Source: Anaspis maculata
Lineage: Eukaryota > Arthropoda > Insecta > Coleoptera > Scraptiidae
Direction of reading: 5' to 3'
Assembly (NCBI GenBank): GCA_949128115.1
Contig: OX421961.1
Coordinates: 88,395,277 to 88,459,276 of the forward strand
DNA length: 64,000 bases
In this document: positions 24,701 through 36,793 of the stretch, one piece after another
Layout: every line of letters starts with the position of its first letter
Numbering within the stretch: position 1 is the first letter of the stretch
The notes under the pieces: generated by a model
Told to the model about the DNA's origin: nothing
Database searches by the model: none
What the model saw: the letters and a program-made list of their open reading frames with translations, nothing else
Program-made: the position numbers and the translations under genes

Positions 24701-27700
24701 TTACAAAAGTCACGTGGGTTGAAGCCTGGAGTCACGTGGGTTGAAGCCTGAAGTCACGTGGGTTGAAGCCTGAAGTCACGTGGGTTGAAACCTCAACTTT
24801 TTGGATAACAATTGTGTCTTTTTTTTTTCGATATACGTTCTCAGATGTTGCGTTTGGAACAAGTAGCTGCCAACTCCAAAAGTGGTGACCGATCGTTTTG
24901 AAAGTCACGTGGGTTGAAGCCTGGAATCACGTGGTTTGAAGCCTGAAGTCACGTGGGTCGAAACCTGAACTTTTTGGATAACAATTGTGTCTTTTTTTTT
25001 CGATATTCGTGATCGTTTGTTAGATGTTGCGTTTGGAACAAGTAGCTGCCAACTCCAAAAGTGGTGACCGATCGTTATAAAAGTCACGTGGGTTGAAGCC
25101 TGGAGTCACGTGGGTTGAAGCCTGAAGTCACGTGGGTTGAAGCCTGAAGTCACGTGGGTTAAAACCTCAAGTTTTTGGATAACAATTGTGTCTTTTTTTT
25201 TTTTTCGATATTCGTGTTCGTTCTAAGATGTTGCGTTTGGAACAAGTAGCTGCCAACTCCAAAAGTGGTGACCGATCGTTTTAAAAGTCACGTGGGTTGA
25301 AGCCTAGAGTCACGTGGGTTGAAGCCTGAAGTCACGTGGGTTAAAACCTGAACTTTTTGGATAACAATTGTGTCTTTTTTTCTCGATATTCGTGTTCGTT
25401 TGTCAGATGTTGCGTTTGGAACAAGTAGCTGCCAACTCCAAAAGTGGTGACCGATCGTTTCAAAAGTCACGTGGGTTGAAGCCTGGAGTCACGTGGGTTG
25501 GAGCCTGGAGGCACGTGGGTTGGAGCCTGAAGTCACGTGGGTTAAAACCTGAACTTTTTGGATAACAATTGTGTTTTTTTTTTCGATATTCGTGATCGTT
25601 TGATAGATGTTGCGTTTGGAACAAGTAGCTGCCAACTCCAAAAGTGGTGACCGATCGATACAAAAGTCACGTGGGTTGAAGCCTGAAGTCACGTGGGTTG
25701 AAGCCTGAAGTCACGTGGGTTAAAACCTGAACTTTTGGATAACAATTGTGTCTTTTTTTTTCCGATATTCGTGTTCGTTTGTCAGATGTTGCGTTTGGAA
25801 CAAGAAGCTGCCAACTCCAAGAGTGGTGACCGATCGTTTTAAAAGTCACGTGGGTTGAAGCCTGAAGTCACGTGGGTTGGAGCCTGAAGTCACGTGGGTT
25901 GAAACCTGAACTTTTTGGATAACAATTGTGTCTTTTTTCTTTGATATACGTGTTCGTTTGTCAGGTGTTGCGTTTGGAACAAGTAGCTGCCAACTCCAAA
26001 AGTGGTGACCGATCGTTTTGAAAGTCACGTGAGTTGAAGCCTGAAGTCACGTGGGTCGAAACCTGAACTTTTTGGATAACAATTGTGTCTTTTTTTTTCG
26101 ATATTCGTGATCGTTTGTTAGATGTTGCGTTTGGAACAAGTAGCTGCCAACTCCAAAAGTGGTGACCGATCGTTACAAAAGTCACGTGGGTTGAAGCCTG
26201 GAGTCACGTGGGTTGAAGCCTGAAGTCACGTGGGTCGAAACCTGAACTTTTTGGATAACAATTGTGTCTTTTTTTTTTTCGATATTCGTGTTCGTTTGTC
26301 AGATGTTGCGTTTGGAACAAGAAGCTGCCAACTCCAAGGAGTTGTGACCGATCGTTTTAGAAGTCACGTGGGTTGAAGCCTGAAGTCACGTGGGTTGGAG
26401 CCTGGAGTCACGTGAGTTAAAACCTGGACTTTTTGGATAACAATTGTGTCTTTTTTTTTTGATATACGTGTTCGTTTGTCAGGTGTTGCGTTTGGAACAA
26501 GTAGCTGCCAACTCCAAAAGTGGTGACCGACCATTTTGAAAATCACGTGGGTTGAAGCCTGAAGTCACGTGGGTCGAAACCTGAACTTTTTGGATAACAA
26601 TTGTGTCTTTTTTTTTCGATATTCGTGATCGTTTGTTAGATGTTGCGTTTGGAACAAGTAGCTGCCAACTCCAAAAGCGGTGACCGATCGTTACAAAAGT
26701 CACGTGGGTTGGAGCCTGGAGTCACGTGGGTTGAAGCCTGAAGTCACGTGGGTTAAAACCTAAACTTTTGGATAACAATTGTGTCTTTTTTTTTTCGATA
26801 TTCGTGTTCGTTTGTCAGATGTTGCGTTTGGAACAAGAAGCTGCCAACTCCAAGAGTGGTGACCGATCGTTTTAAAAGTCACGTGGGTTGAAGCCTGAAG
26901 TCACGTGGGTTGGAGCCTGAAGTCACGTGGGTTAAAACCTGAACTTTTTGGATAACAATTGTGTCTTTTTTTTTTGACATTCGTGTTCGTTTGTCAGATG
27001 TTGCGTTTGGAACAAGTAGCTGCCAACTCCAAAAGTGGTGACCGATCGTTTGAAAAGTCACGTGGGTTGAAGCCTGGAGTCACGTGGGTTGAAGCCTGAA
27101 GCACGTGGTTCAAAACCTGAACTCTTTGAATAACAATTGTGTCTCTTTTTTTCGACATTCGTGTTCGTTTGTCAGATGTTGCGTTTGGAACAAGTAGCTG
27201 CCAACTCCAAAAGTGGTGACCTATTGTTTTAAAAGTCACGTGGGTTGAAGCCTGAAGTCACGTGGGTTGAAGCCTGAAGTCACGTGGGTTGAAACCTCAA
27301 CTTTTTGGATAACAATTGTGTCTTTTTTTTTCGATATTCGTGTTCGTTTGTCAGATGTTGCGTTTGGAACAAGTAGCTGCCAACTCCAAAAGTGGTGACC
27401 GATCGTTTTAAAAGTCACGTGGGCTGAAGCCTGGAGTCACGTGGGTTGAAGCCTGAAGTCACGTGGGTTAAAACCTGAACTTTTTGGATAACAATTGTGT
27501 CTTTTTTTTTTTCGATATTCGTGTTCGTTTGTCAGATGTTGCGTTTGGAACAAGTAGCTGCCAACTCCAGAAGTGAAAGCCGATCGTTTTGAAAGTCACG
27601 TGAGTTGAAGTTTGAAGTCACGTGGGTTGGAGCCTGAAGTCACGTGGGTTAAAACCTGAACTTTTTGAATAACAATTGTGTCTTTTTTTTCGATATTCGT

Positions 27701-30611
27701 GTTCGTTTGTCAGATGTTGCGTTTGGAACAAGTAGCTGTCAACTCCAAGAGTGGTGACCGATCGTTTTAAAAGTCACGTGGGTTGAAGCCTGGAGTCACG
27801 TGGGTTGAAGCCTGAAGTCACGTGGGTTGAAACCTGAATTCTTTGGATAACAATTGTGTCTCTTTTTTTCGATATTCGTGTTCGTTTGTCAGATGTTGCG
27901 TTTGGAACAAGTAGCTGCCAACTCCAAAAGTGAAAACCGATCGTTTTAAAAGTCACGTGAGTTGAAGTTTGAAGTCACGTGGGTTGGAGCCTGAAGTCAC
28001 GTGGGTTGAAACCTGAACTTTTTGGATAACAATTGTGTCTTTTTTTTCGATATTCGTGTTCGTTTGTCAGATGTTGCGTTTGGAACAAGTAGCTGTCAAC
28101 TCCAAGAGTGGTGACCGATCGTTTTAAAAGTCACGTGGGTTGAAGCCTGGAGTCACGTGGGTTGAAGCCTGAAGTCACGTGGGATGAAACCTGAATTCTT
28201 TGGATAACAATTGTGTCTCTTTTTTTCGATATTCGTGTTCGTTTGTCAGATGTTGCGTTTGGAACAAGTAGCTGCCAACTCCAGAAGTGAAAGCCGATCG
28301 TTTTAAAAGTCACGTGAGTTGAAGTTTGAAGTCACGTGGGTTGGAGCCTGAAGTCACGTGGGTTGAAACCCGAACTTTTTGGATAACAATTGTGTCTTTT
28401 TTTTTCGATATTCGTGTTCGTTTGTCAGATGTTGCGTTTAGAACAAGTAGCTGCCAACTCCAGAAGTGAAAGCCGATCGTTTTGAAAGTCACGTGAGTTG
28501 AAGTTTGAAGTCACGTGGGTTGGAGCCTGAAGTCACGTGGGTTAAAACCTGAACTTTTTGAATAACAATTGTGTCTTTTTTTTCGATATTCGTGTTCGTT
28601 TGTCAGATGTTGCGTTTGGAACAAGTAGCTGTCAACTCCAAGAGTGGTGACCGATCGTTTTAAAAGTCACGTGGGTTGAAGCCTGGAGTCACGTGGGTTG
28701 AAGCCTGAAGTCACGTGGGTTGAAACCTGAATTCTTTGGATAACAATTGTGTCTCTTTTTTTCGATATTCGTGTTCGTTTGTCAGATGTTGCGTTTGGAA
28801 CAAGTAGCTGCCAACTCCAGAAGTGAAAGCCGATCGTTTTAAAAGTCACGTGAGTTGAAGTTTGAAGTCACGTGGGTTGGAGCCTGAAGTCACGTGGGTT
28901 AAAACCTGAACTTTTTGGATAACAATTGTCTTTTTTTTTCGATATTCGTGTTCGTTTGTCAGATGTTGCGTTTGGAACAAGTAGCTGCCAACTCCAAGAG
29001 TGGTGACCGATCATTTTAAAAGTCACGTGGGTTGAAGCCTGGATTCATGTGGGTTAAAGCCTGAAGTCACGTGGGTTAAAACCTGAACTTTTTGGATAAC
29101 AATTGTGTCTCTTTTTTTCGATATTTGTGTTCGTTTGTCAGATGTTGCGTTTGGAAAGAGTAGCTGCCAACTCCAAAAGTGGTGACCGATCGATACAAAA
29201 GTCACGTGGGTTGAAGCCTGAAGTCACGTGGGTTGAAGCCTGAAGTCACGTGGGTTAAAACCTGAACTTTTGGATAACAATTGTGTCTTTTTTTTTTTCG
29301 ATATTCGTGTTCGTTTGTCAGATGTTGCGTTTGGAACAAGAAGCTGCCAACTCCAAGAGTGGTGACCGATCGTTTTAAAAGTCACGTGGGTTGAAGCCTG
29401 AAGTCACGTGGGTTGGAGCCTGAAGTCACGTGGGTTGAAACCTGAACTTTTTGGATAACAATTGTGTCTTTTTTCTTTGATATACGTGTTCGTTTGTCAG
29501 GTGTTGCGTTTGGAACAAGTAGCTGCCAACTCCAAAAGTGGTGACCGATCGTTTTGAAAGTCACGTGAGTTGAAGCCTGAAGTCACGTGGGTCGAAACCT
29601 GAACTTTTTGGATAACAATTGTGTCTTTTTTTTTCGATATTCGTGATCGTTTGTTAGATGTTGCGTTTGGAACAAGTAGCTGCCAACTCCAAAAGTGGTG
29701 ACCGATCGTTACAAAAGTCACGTGGGTTGAAGCCTGGAGTCACGTGGGTTGAAGCCTGAAGTCACGTGGGTCGAAACCTGAATTTTTTGGATAACAATTG
29801 TGTCTTTTTTTTTTTCGATATTCGTGTTCGTTTGTCAGATGTTGCGTTTGGAACAAGAAGCTGCCAACTCCAAGGAGTGGTGACCGATCGTTTTAGAAGT
29901 CACGTGGGTTGAAGCCTAAAGTCACGTGGATTGGAGCCTGAAGTCACGTGAGTTAAAACCTGGACTTTTTGGATAACAATTGTGTCTTTTTTTTTTGATA
30001 TACGTGTTCGTTTGTCAGGTGTTGCGTTTGGAACAAGTAGCTGCCAACTCCAAAAGTGGTGACCGACCGTTTTGAAAATCACGTGGGTTGAAGCCTGAAG
30101 TCACGTGGGTCGAAACCTGAACTTTTTGGATAACAATTGTGTCTTTTTTTTTCGATATTCGTGATCGTTTGTTAGATGTTGCGTTTGGAACAAGTAGCTG
30201 CCAACTCCAAAAGCGGTGACCGATCGTTACAAAAGTCACGTGGGTTGGAGCCTGGAGTCACGTGGGTTGAAGCCTGAAGTCACGTGGGTTAAAACCTGAA
30301 CTTTTGGATAACAATTGTGTCTTTTTTTTTTTCGATATTCGTGTTCGTTTGTCAGATGTTGCGTTTGGAACAAGAAGCTGCCAACTCCAAGAGTGGTGAC
30401 CGATCGTTTTAAAAGTCACGTGGGTTGAAGCCTGAAGTCACGTGGGTTGGAGCCTGAAGTCACGTGGGTTAAAACCTGAACTTTTTGGATAACAATTGTG
30501 TCTTTTTTTTTTTGACATTCGTGTTCGTTTGTCAGATGTTGCGTTTGGAACAAGTAGCTGCCAACTCCAAAAGTGGTGACCGATCGTTTTAAAAGTCACG
30601 TGGGTTGAAGC
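21764..30611. repeat. 9.36-kb duplication, copy 2
   Basis: It matches 12,404-21,252 almost base for base. In reading the two I noticed three differences: one T fewer in the T-tract near 29,295 (19,935 in copy 1), G to A at 28,440 (G at 19,080), and G to A at 29,918 (G at 20,559). Even private mutations such as the 8-bp shortening near 24,829 and GATTGGAAC at 24,121 are shared. This implies a very recent unequal exchange, or an assembly duplication that long reads would have to exclude. Confidence 0.92.
27057..30594. repeat. Family B higher-order unit within duplication copy 2
   Basis: Twin of 17,697-21,252 at about +9,360 bp, about 3.54 kb from landmark to landmark. It is followed immediately by the landmark monomer of unit U1 at 30,595, so it appears to show the order before the extra trimer arose in copy 1. 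Confidence 0.82.
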
Positions 30612-31088
30612 CTGGAGTCACGTGGGTTGAAGCCTGAAGCACGTGGTTCAAAACCTGAACTCTTTGGATAACAATTGTGGCTCTTTTTTTCGACATTCGT
30701 GTTCGTTTGTCAGATGTTGCGTTTGGAACAAGTAGCTGCCAACTCCAAAAGTGGTGACCTATTGTTTTAAAAGTCACGTGGGTTTAAGCCTGAAGTCACG
30801 TGGGTTGGAGCCTGAAGTCACGTGGGTTAAAACCTGAACTTTTTGGATAACAATTGTGTCTTTTTTTTCGATATTCGTGTTCGTTTGTCAGATGTTGCGT
30901 TTGGAACAAGTAGCTGCCAACTCCAAGAGTGGTGACCGATCGTTTTAAAAGTCACGTGAGTTGAAGCCTGGAGTCACGTGGGTTGAAGCCTGAAGTCACG
31001 TGGGTTAAAACCTGAACTCTTTGGATAACAATTGTGTCTCTTTTTTTCGATATTCGTGTTCGTGTGTCAGATGTTGCGTTTGGAACAA

Positions 31089-31096
31089 GTAGGTAG
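31089..31096. other. GTAGGTAG 4-bp insertion marking U units
   Basis: The core CAAGTAGCTGCC carries a duplicated GTAG here. The same change occurs at 34,607, 37,944, 39,021, 42,897, 47,149, 53,200, 56,948 and 62,947, always with CGTGTGTCAG upstream. I saw none before 30.6 kb. One origin followed by spread with the unit explains this best; the 37,944 copy is out of place and lies in the mosaic patch. Confidence 0.9.
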
Positions 31097-31669
31097 CTGC
31101 CAACTCCAAAAGTGGTGACCGATCGTTTTAAAAGTCACGTGGGTTGAAGCCTGGAGTCACGTGGGTTGAAGCCTGGAGTCACGTGGGTTGAAACCTGAAC
31201 TCTTTGGATAACAATTGTGTCTCTTTTTTTCGATATTCGTGTTCGTTTGTCAGATGTTGCGTTTGGAACAAGTAGCTGCCAACTCCAAAAGTGAAAACCG
31301 ATCGTTTTAAAAGTCACGTGAGTTGAAGTTTGAAGTCACGTGGGTTGGAGCCTGAAGTCACGTGGGTTAAAACCTGAACTTTTTGGATAACAATTGTGTC
31401 TTTTTTTTCGATATTCGTGTTCGTTTGTCAGATGTTGCGTTTGGAACAAGTAGCTGTCAACTCCAAGAGTGGTGACCGATCGTTTTAAAAGTCACGTGGG
31501 TTGAAGCCTGGAGTCACGTGGGTTGAAGCCTGAAGTCACGTGGGTTGAAACCTGAATTCTTTGGATAACAATTGTGTCTCTTTTTTTCGATATTCGTGTT
31601 CGTTTGTCAGATGTTGCGTTTGGAACAAGTAGCTGCCAACTCCAGAAGTGAAAGCCGATCGTTTTAAAA

Positions 31670-31735
31670 GTCACGTGAGTTGAAGTTTGAAGTCACGTGG
31701 GTTGGAGCCTGAAGTCACGTGGGTTGAAACCCGAA
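31670..31735. repeat. Representative cluster of three 22-bp GTCACGTG sub-repeats
   Basis: Three 22-bp units each begin GTCACGTG and continue as variants of GGTTGAAGCCTGAA. The middle CACGTG is a perfect palindrome (E-box/G-box). The octamer fits the yeast CDEI consensus RTCACRTG bound by Cbf1, and the class bound by USF/MYC/MITF-type bHLH proteins in animals and G-box bHLH/bZIP proteins in plants. That is knowledge of motif families; binding here is not shown. Equivalent clusters occur in every monomer of the window, with occasional decayed boxes (GGCACGTG, ATTCATGTG, GTCATGTG, AATCACGTG). Confidence 0.93.
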
Positions 31736-31848
31736 CTTTTTGGATAACAATTGTGTCTTTTTTTTTCGATATTCGTGTTCGTTTGTCAGATGTTGCGTTT
31801 GGAACAAGTAGCTGCCAACTCCAGAAGTGAAAGCCGATCGTTTTGAAA
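31670..31848 (+). repeat. Representative 179-bp monomer (TGAAAGCC class)
   Basis: Measured from one leading GTCACGTG to the equivalent base of the next monomer, this unit is exactly 179 bp. It has three 22-bp sub-repeats (31,670; 31,692; 31,714) followed by a 113-bp core at 31,736-31,848. This class differs from the commoner one in reading TGAAAGCCGATCG instead of TGGTGACCGATCG, and in having CACGTGAGTTGAAGTTTG as its first sub-repeat. The length is close to one nucleosome plus linker, as is common for satellite monomers; nucleosome phasing is an inference. Confidence 0.95.
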
Positions 31849-34800
31849 GTCACGTGAGTTGAAGTTTGAAGTCACGTGGGTTGGAGCCTGAAGTCACGTG
31901 GGTTAAAACCTGAACTTTTTGAATAACAATTGTGTCTTTTTTTTCGATATTCGTGTTCGTTTGTCAGATGTTGCGTTTGGAACAAGTAGCTGTCAACTCC
32001 AAGAGTGGTGACCGATCGTTTTAAAAGTCACGTGGGTTGAAGCCTGGAGTCACGTGGGTTGAAGCCTGAAGTCACGTGGGTTGAAACCTGAATTCTTTGG
32101 ATAACAATTGTGTCTCTTTTTTTCGATATTCGTGTTCGTTTGTCAGATGTTGCGTTTGGAACAAGTAGCTGCCAACTCCAGAAGTGAAAGCCGATCGTTT
32201 TAAAAGTCACGTGAGTTGAAGTTTGAAGTCACGTGGGTTGGAGCCTGAAGTCACGTGGGTTAAAACCTGAACTTTTTGGATAACAATTGTCTTTTTTTTT
32301 CGATATTCGTGTTCGTTTGTCAGATGTTGCGTTTGGAACAAGTAGCTGCCAACTCCAAGAGTGGTGACCGATCATTTTAAAAGTCACGTGGGTTGAAGCC
32401 TGGATTCATGTGGGTTAAAGCCTGAAGTCACGTGGGTTAAAACCTGAACTTTTTGGATAACAATTGTGTTTTTTTTTTTCGATATTTGTGTTCGTTTGTC
32501 AGATGTTGCGTTTGGAAAGAGTAGCTGCCAACTCCAAAAGTGGTGACCGATCGATACAAAAGTCACGTGGGTTGAAGCCTGAAGTCACGTGGGTCGAAGC
32601 CTGAAGTCACGTGGGTTAAAACCTGAACTTTTGGATAACAATTGTGTCTTTTTTTTTTCGATATTCGTGTTCGTTTGTCAGATGTTGCGTTTGGAACAAG
32701 AAGCTGCCAACTCCAAGAGTGGTGACCGATCGTTTTAAAAGTCACGTGGGTTGAAGCCTGAAGTCACGTGGGTTGGAGCCTGAAGTCACGTGGGTTGAAA
32801 CCTGAACTTTTTGGATAACAATTGTGTCTTTTTTCTTTGATATACGTGTTCGTTTGTCAGGTGTTGCGTTTGGAACAAGTAGCTGCCAACTCCAAAAGTG
32901 GTGACCGATCGTTTTGAAAGTCACGTGAGTTGAAGCCTGAAGTCACGTGGGTCGAAACCTGAACTTTTTGGATAACAATTGTGTCTTTTTTTTTCGATAT
33001 TCGTGATCGTTTGTTAGATGTTGCGTTTGGAACAAGTAGCTGCCAACTCCAAAAGTGGTGACCGATCGTTACAAAAGTCACGTGGGTTGAAGCCTGGAGT
33101 CACGTGGGTTGAAGCCTGAAGTCACGTGGGTCGAAACCTGAACTTTTTGGATAACAATTGTGTCTTTTTTTTTTTTCGATATTCGTGTTCGTTTGTCAGA
33201 TGTTGCGTTTGGAACAAGAAGCTGCCAACTTCAAGAGTGGTGACCGATCGTTTTAAAAGTCACGTGGGTTGAAGCCTGAAGTCACGTGGGTTGGAGCCTG
33301 AAGTCACGTGGGTTGAAACCTGAACTTTTTGGATAACAATTGTGTCTTTTTTCTTTGATATACGTGTTCGTTTGTCAGGTGTTGCGTTTGGAACAAGTAG
33401 CTGCCAACTCCAAAAGTGGTGACCGATCGTTTTGAAAGTCACGTGAGTTGAAGCCTGAAGTCACGTGGGTCGAAACCTGAACTTTTTGGATAACAATTGT
33501 GTCTTTTTTTTTTTTCGATATTCGTGTTCGTTTGTCAGATGTTGCGTTTGGAACAAGAAGCTGCCAACTCCAAGGAGTGGTGACCGATCGTTTTAGAAGT
33601 CACGTGGGTTGAAGCCTGAAGTCACGTGGGTTGGAGCCTGAAGTCACGTGAGTTAAAACCTGGACTTTTTGGATAACAATTGTGTCTTTTTTTTCGATAT
33701 ACGTGTTCGTTTGTCAGGTGTTGCGTTTGGAACAAGTAGCTGCCAACTCCAAAAGTGGTGACCGACCGTTTTGAAAATCACGTGGGTTGAAGCCTGAAGT
33801 CACGTGGGTCGAAACCTGAACTTTTTGGATAACAATTGTGTCTTTTTTTTTCGATATTCGTGATCGTTTGTTAGATGTTGCGTTTGGAACAAGTAGCTGC
33901 CAACTCCAAAAGCGGTGACCGATCGTTACAAAAGTCACGTGGGTTGGAGCCTGGAGTCACGTGGGTTGAAGCCTGAAGTCACGTGGGTTAAAACCTGAAC
34001 TTTTGGATAACAATTGTGTCCTTTTTTTTTCGATATTCGTGTTCGTTTGTCAGATGTTGCGTTTGGAACAAGAAGCTGCCAACTCCAAGAGTGGTGACCG
34101 ATCGTTTTAAAAGTCACGTGGGTTGAAGCCTGGAGTCACGTGGGTTGAAGCCTGAAGCACGTGGTTCAAAACCTGAACTCTTTGGATAACAATTGTGTCT
34201 CTTTTTTTCGACATTCGTGTTCGTTTGTCAGATGTTGCGTTTGGAACAAGTAGCTGCCAACTCCAAAAGTGGTGACCTATTGTTTTAAAAGTCACGTGGG
34301 TTTAAGCCTGAAGTCACGTGGGTTGGAGCCTGAAGTCACGTGGGTTAAAACCTGAACTTTTTGGATAACAATTGTGTCTTTTTTTTCGATATTCGTGTTC
34401 GTTTGTCAGATGTTGCGTTTGGAACAAGTAGCTGCCAACTCCAAGAGTGGTGACCGATCGTTTTAAAAGTCACGTGAGTTGAAGCCTGGAGTCACGTGGG
34501 TTGAAGCCTGAAGTCACGTGGGTTAAAACCTGAACTCTTTGGATAACAATTGTGTCTCTTTTTTTCGATATTCGTGTTCGTGTGTCAGATGTTGCGTTTG
34601 GAACAAGTAGGTAGCTGCCAACTCCAAAAGTGGTGACCGATCGTTTTAAAAGTCACGTGGGTTGAAGCCTGGAGTCACGTGGGTTGAAGCCTGGAGTCAC
34701 GTGGGTTGAAACCTGAACTCTTTGGATAACAATTGTGTCTCTTTTTTTCGATATTCGTGTTCGTTTGTCAGATGTTGCGTTTGGAACAAGTAGCTGCCAA

Positions 34801-35008
34801 CTCCAAAAGTGAAAACCGATCGTTTTAAAAGTCACGTGAGTTGAAGTTTGAAGTCACGTGGGTTGGAGCCTGAAGTCACGTGGGTTAAAACCTGAACTTT
34901 TTGGATAACAATTGTGTCTTTTTTTTCGATATTCGTGTTCGTTTGTCAGATGTTGCGTTTGGAACAAGTAGCTGTCAACTCCAAGAGTGGTGACCGATCG
35001 TTTTAAAA

Positions 35009-36793
35009 GTCACGTGGGTTGAAGCCTGGAGTCACGTGGGTTGAAGCCTGAAGTCACGTGGGTTGAAACCTGAATTCTTTGGATAACAATTGTGTCTCTT
35101 TTTTTCGATATTCGTGTTCGTTTGTCAGATGTTGCGTTTGGAACAAGTAGCTGCCAACTCCAGAAGTGAAAACCGATCGTTTTAAAAGTCACGTGAGTTG
35201 AAGTTTGAAGTCACGTGGGTTGGAGCCTGAAGTCACGTGGGTTGAAACCCGAACTTTTTGGATAACAATTGTGTCTTTTTTTTTCGATATTCGTGTTCGT
35301 TTGTCAGATGTTGCGTTTGGAACAAGTAGCTGCCAACTCCAGAAGTGAAAGCCGATCGTTTTGAAAGTCACGTGAGTTGAAGTTTGAAGTCACGTGGGTT
35401 GGAGCCTGAAGTCACGTGGGTTAAAACCTGAACTTTTTGAATAACAATTGTGTCTTTTTTTTCGATATTCGTGTTCGTTTGTCAGATGTTGCGTTTGGAA
35501 CAAGTAGCTGTCAACTCCAAGAGTGGTGACCGATCGTTTTAAAAGTCACGTGGGTTGAAGCCTGGAGTCACGTGGGTTGAAGCCTGAAGTCACGTGGGTT
35601 GAAACCTGAATTCTTTGGATAACAATTGTGACTCTTTTTTTCGATATTCGTGTTCGTTTGTCAGATGTTGCGTTTGGAACAAGTAGCTGCCAACTCCAAA
35701 AGTGAAAACCGATCGTTTTAAAAGTCACGTGAGTTGAAGTTTGAAGTCACGTGGGTTGGAGCCTGAAGTCACGTGGGTTAAAACCTGAACTTTTTGAATA
35801 ACAATTGTGTCTTTTTTTTCGATATTCGTGTTCGTTTGTCAGATGTTGCGTTTGGAACAAGTAGCTGTCAACTCCAAGAGTGGTGACCGATCGTTTTAAA
35901 AGTCACGTGGGTTGAAGCCTGGAGTCACGTGGGTTGAAGCCTGAAGTCACGTGGGTTGAAACCTGAATTCTTTGGATAACAATTGTGTCTCTTTTTTTCG
36001 ATATTCGTGTTCGTTTGTCAGATGTTGCGTTTGGAACAAGTAGCTGCCAACTCCAGAAGTGAAAGCCGATCGTTTTAAAAGTCACGTGAGTTGAAGTTTG
36101 AAGTCACGTGGGTTGGAGCCTGAAGTCACGTGGGTTGAAACCCGAACTTTTTGGATAACAATTGTGTCTTTTTTTTTCGATATTCGTGTTCGTTTGTCAG
36201 ATGTTGCGTTTGGAACAAGTAGCTGCCAACTCCAGAAGTGAAAGCCGATCGTTTTGAAAGTCACGTGAGTTGAAGTTTGAAGTCACGTGGGTTGGAGCCT
36301 GAAGTCACGTGGGTTAAAACCTGAACTTTTTGAATAACAATTGTGTCTTTTTTTTCGATATTCGTGTTCGTTTGTCAGATGTTGCGTTTGGAACAAGTAG
36401 CTGTCAACTCCAAGAGTGGTGACCGATCGTTTTAAAAGTCACGTGGGTTGAAGCCTGGAGTCACGTGGGTTGAAGCCTGAAGTCACGTGGGTTGAAACCT
36501 GAATTCTTTGGATAACAATTGTGTCTCTTTTTTTCGATATTCGTGTTCGTTTGTCAGATGTTGCGTTTGGAACAAGTAGCTGCCAACTCCAGAAGTGAAA
36601 GCCGATCGTTTTAGAAGTCACGTGAGTTGAAGTTTGAAGTCACGTGGGTTGGAGCCTGAAGTCACGTGGGTTAAAACCTGAACTTTTTGGATAACAATTG
36701 TCTTTTTTTTTCGATATTCGTGTTCGTTTGTCAGATGTTGCGTTTGGAACAAGTAGCTGCCAACTCCAAGAGTGGTGACCGATCATTTTAAAA
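35009..36793. repeat. 893-bp pentamer (module P), tandem pair in U2
   Basis: Equivalent leading boxes at 35,009 and 35,902 are 893 bp apart (five monomers), and the next equivalent point is 36,794. The module contains the GTCACGTGAGTTGAAGTTTG and TGAAAGCC/TGAAAACC monomers and alternates them with CTGTCAACTCC monomers at 357-bp and 179-bp spacing. Confidence 0.92.

Larger units (their letters stand above)
31491..32382. repeat. 893-bp module P, single copy in U1
   Basis: Only one copy lies between the GTAGGTAG monomer and the ATTCATGTGGG monomer. U3 (39,423-40,314), U5 (47,551-48,444) and U6 (from 53,602) likewise have one copy. Confidence 0.88.
30595..34112. repeat. Family B unit U1 (3,518 bp)
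   Basis: It runs from one landmark box (GCACGTGGTTC near 30,640) to the next. It contains the GTAGGTAG marker at 31,089-31,096, a single 893-bp pentamer module (31,491-32,382), the ATTCATGTGGG and GGAAAGAGTAGC monomers, and a 518-bp trimer region from 32,741. It is the shortest complete unit of the U series. A long T-tract replaces CTCTTTTTTT near 32,468. Confidence 0.87.

Noticed and set aside
1016..25565. 65-codon plus-strand frames (MCLFF/MCFFF...) at 1,016, 5,450, 7,308, 10,462, 12,857, 16,008, 22,217 and 25,368
   Set aside because: They begin with TTG, run through the T-tract (giving a Phe-rich start that mimics a signal peptide) and occur only where the variant TTTTTCTCG core precedes a three-box set with GGCACGTG. 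No start context or independent conservation is visible.
31670..31735. Calling the CACGTG clusters promoters or enhancers
   Set aside because: The motif matches bHLH/bZIP sites, but there is no gene in the window and no evidence of transcription. They are annotated as repeats and binding is left as a hypothesis.
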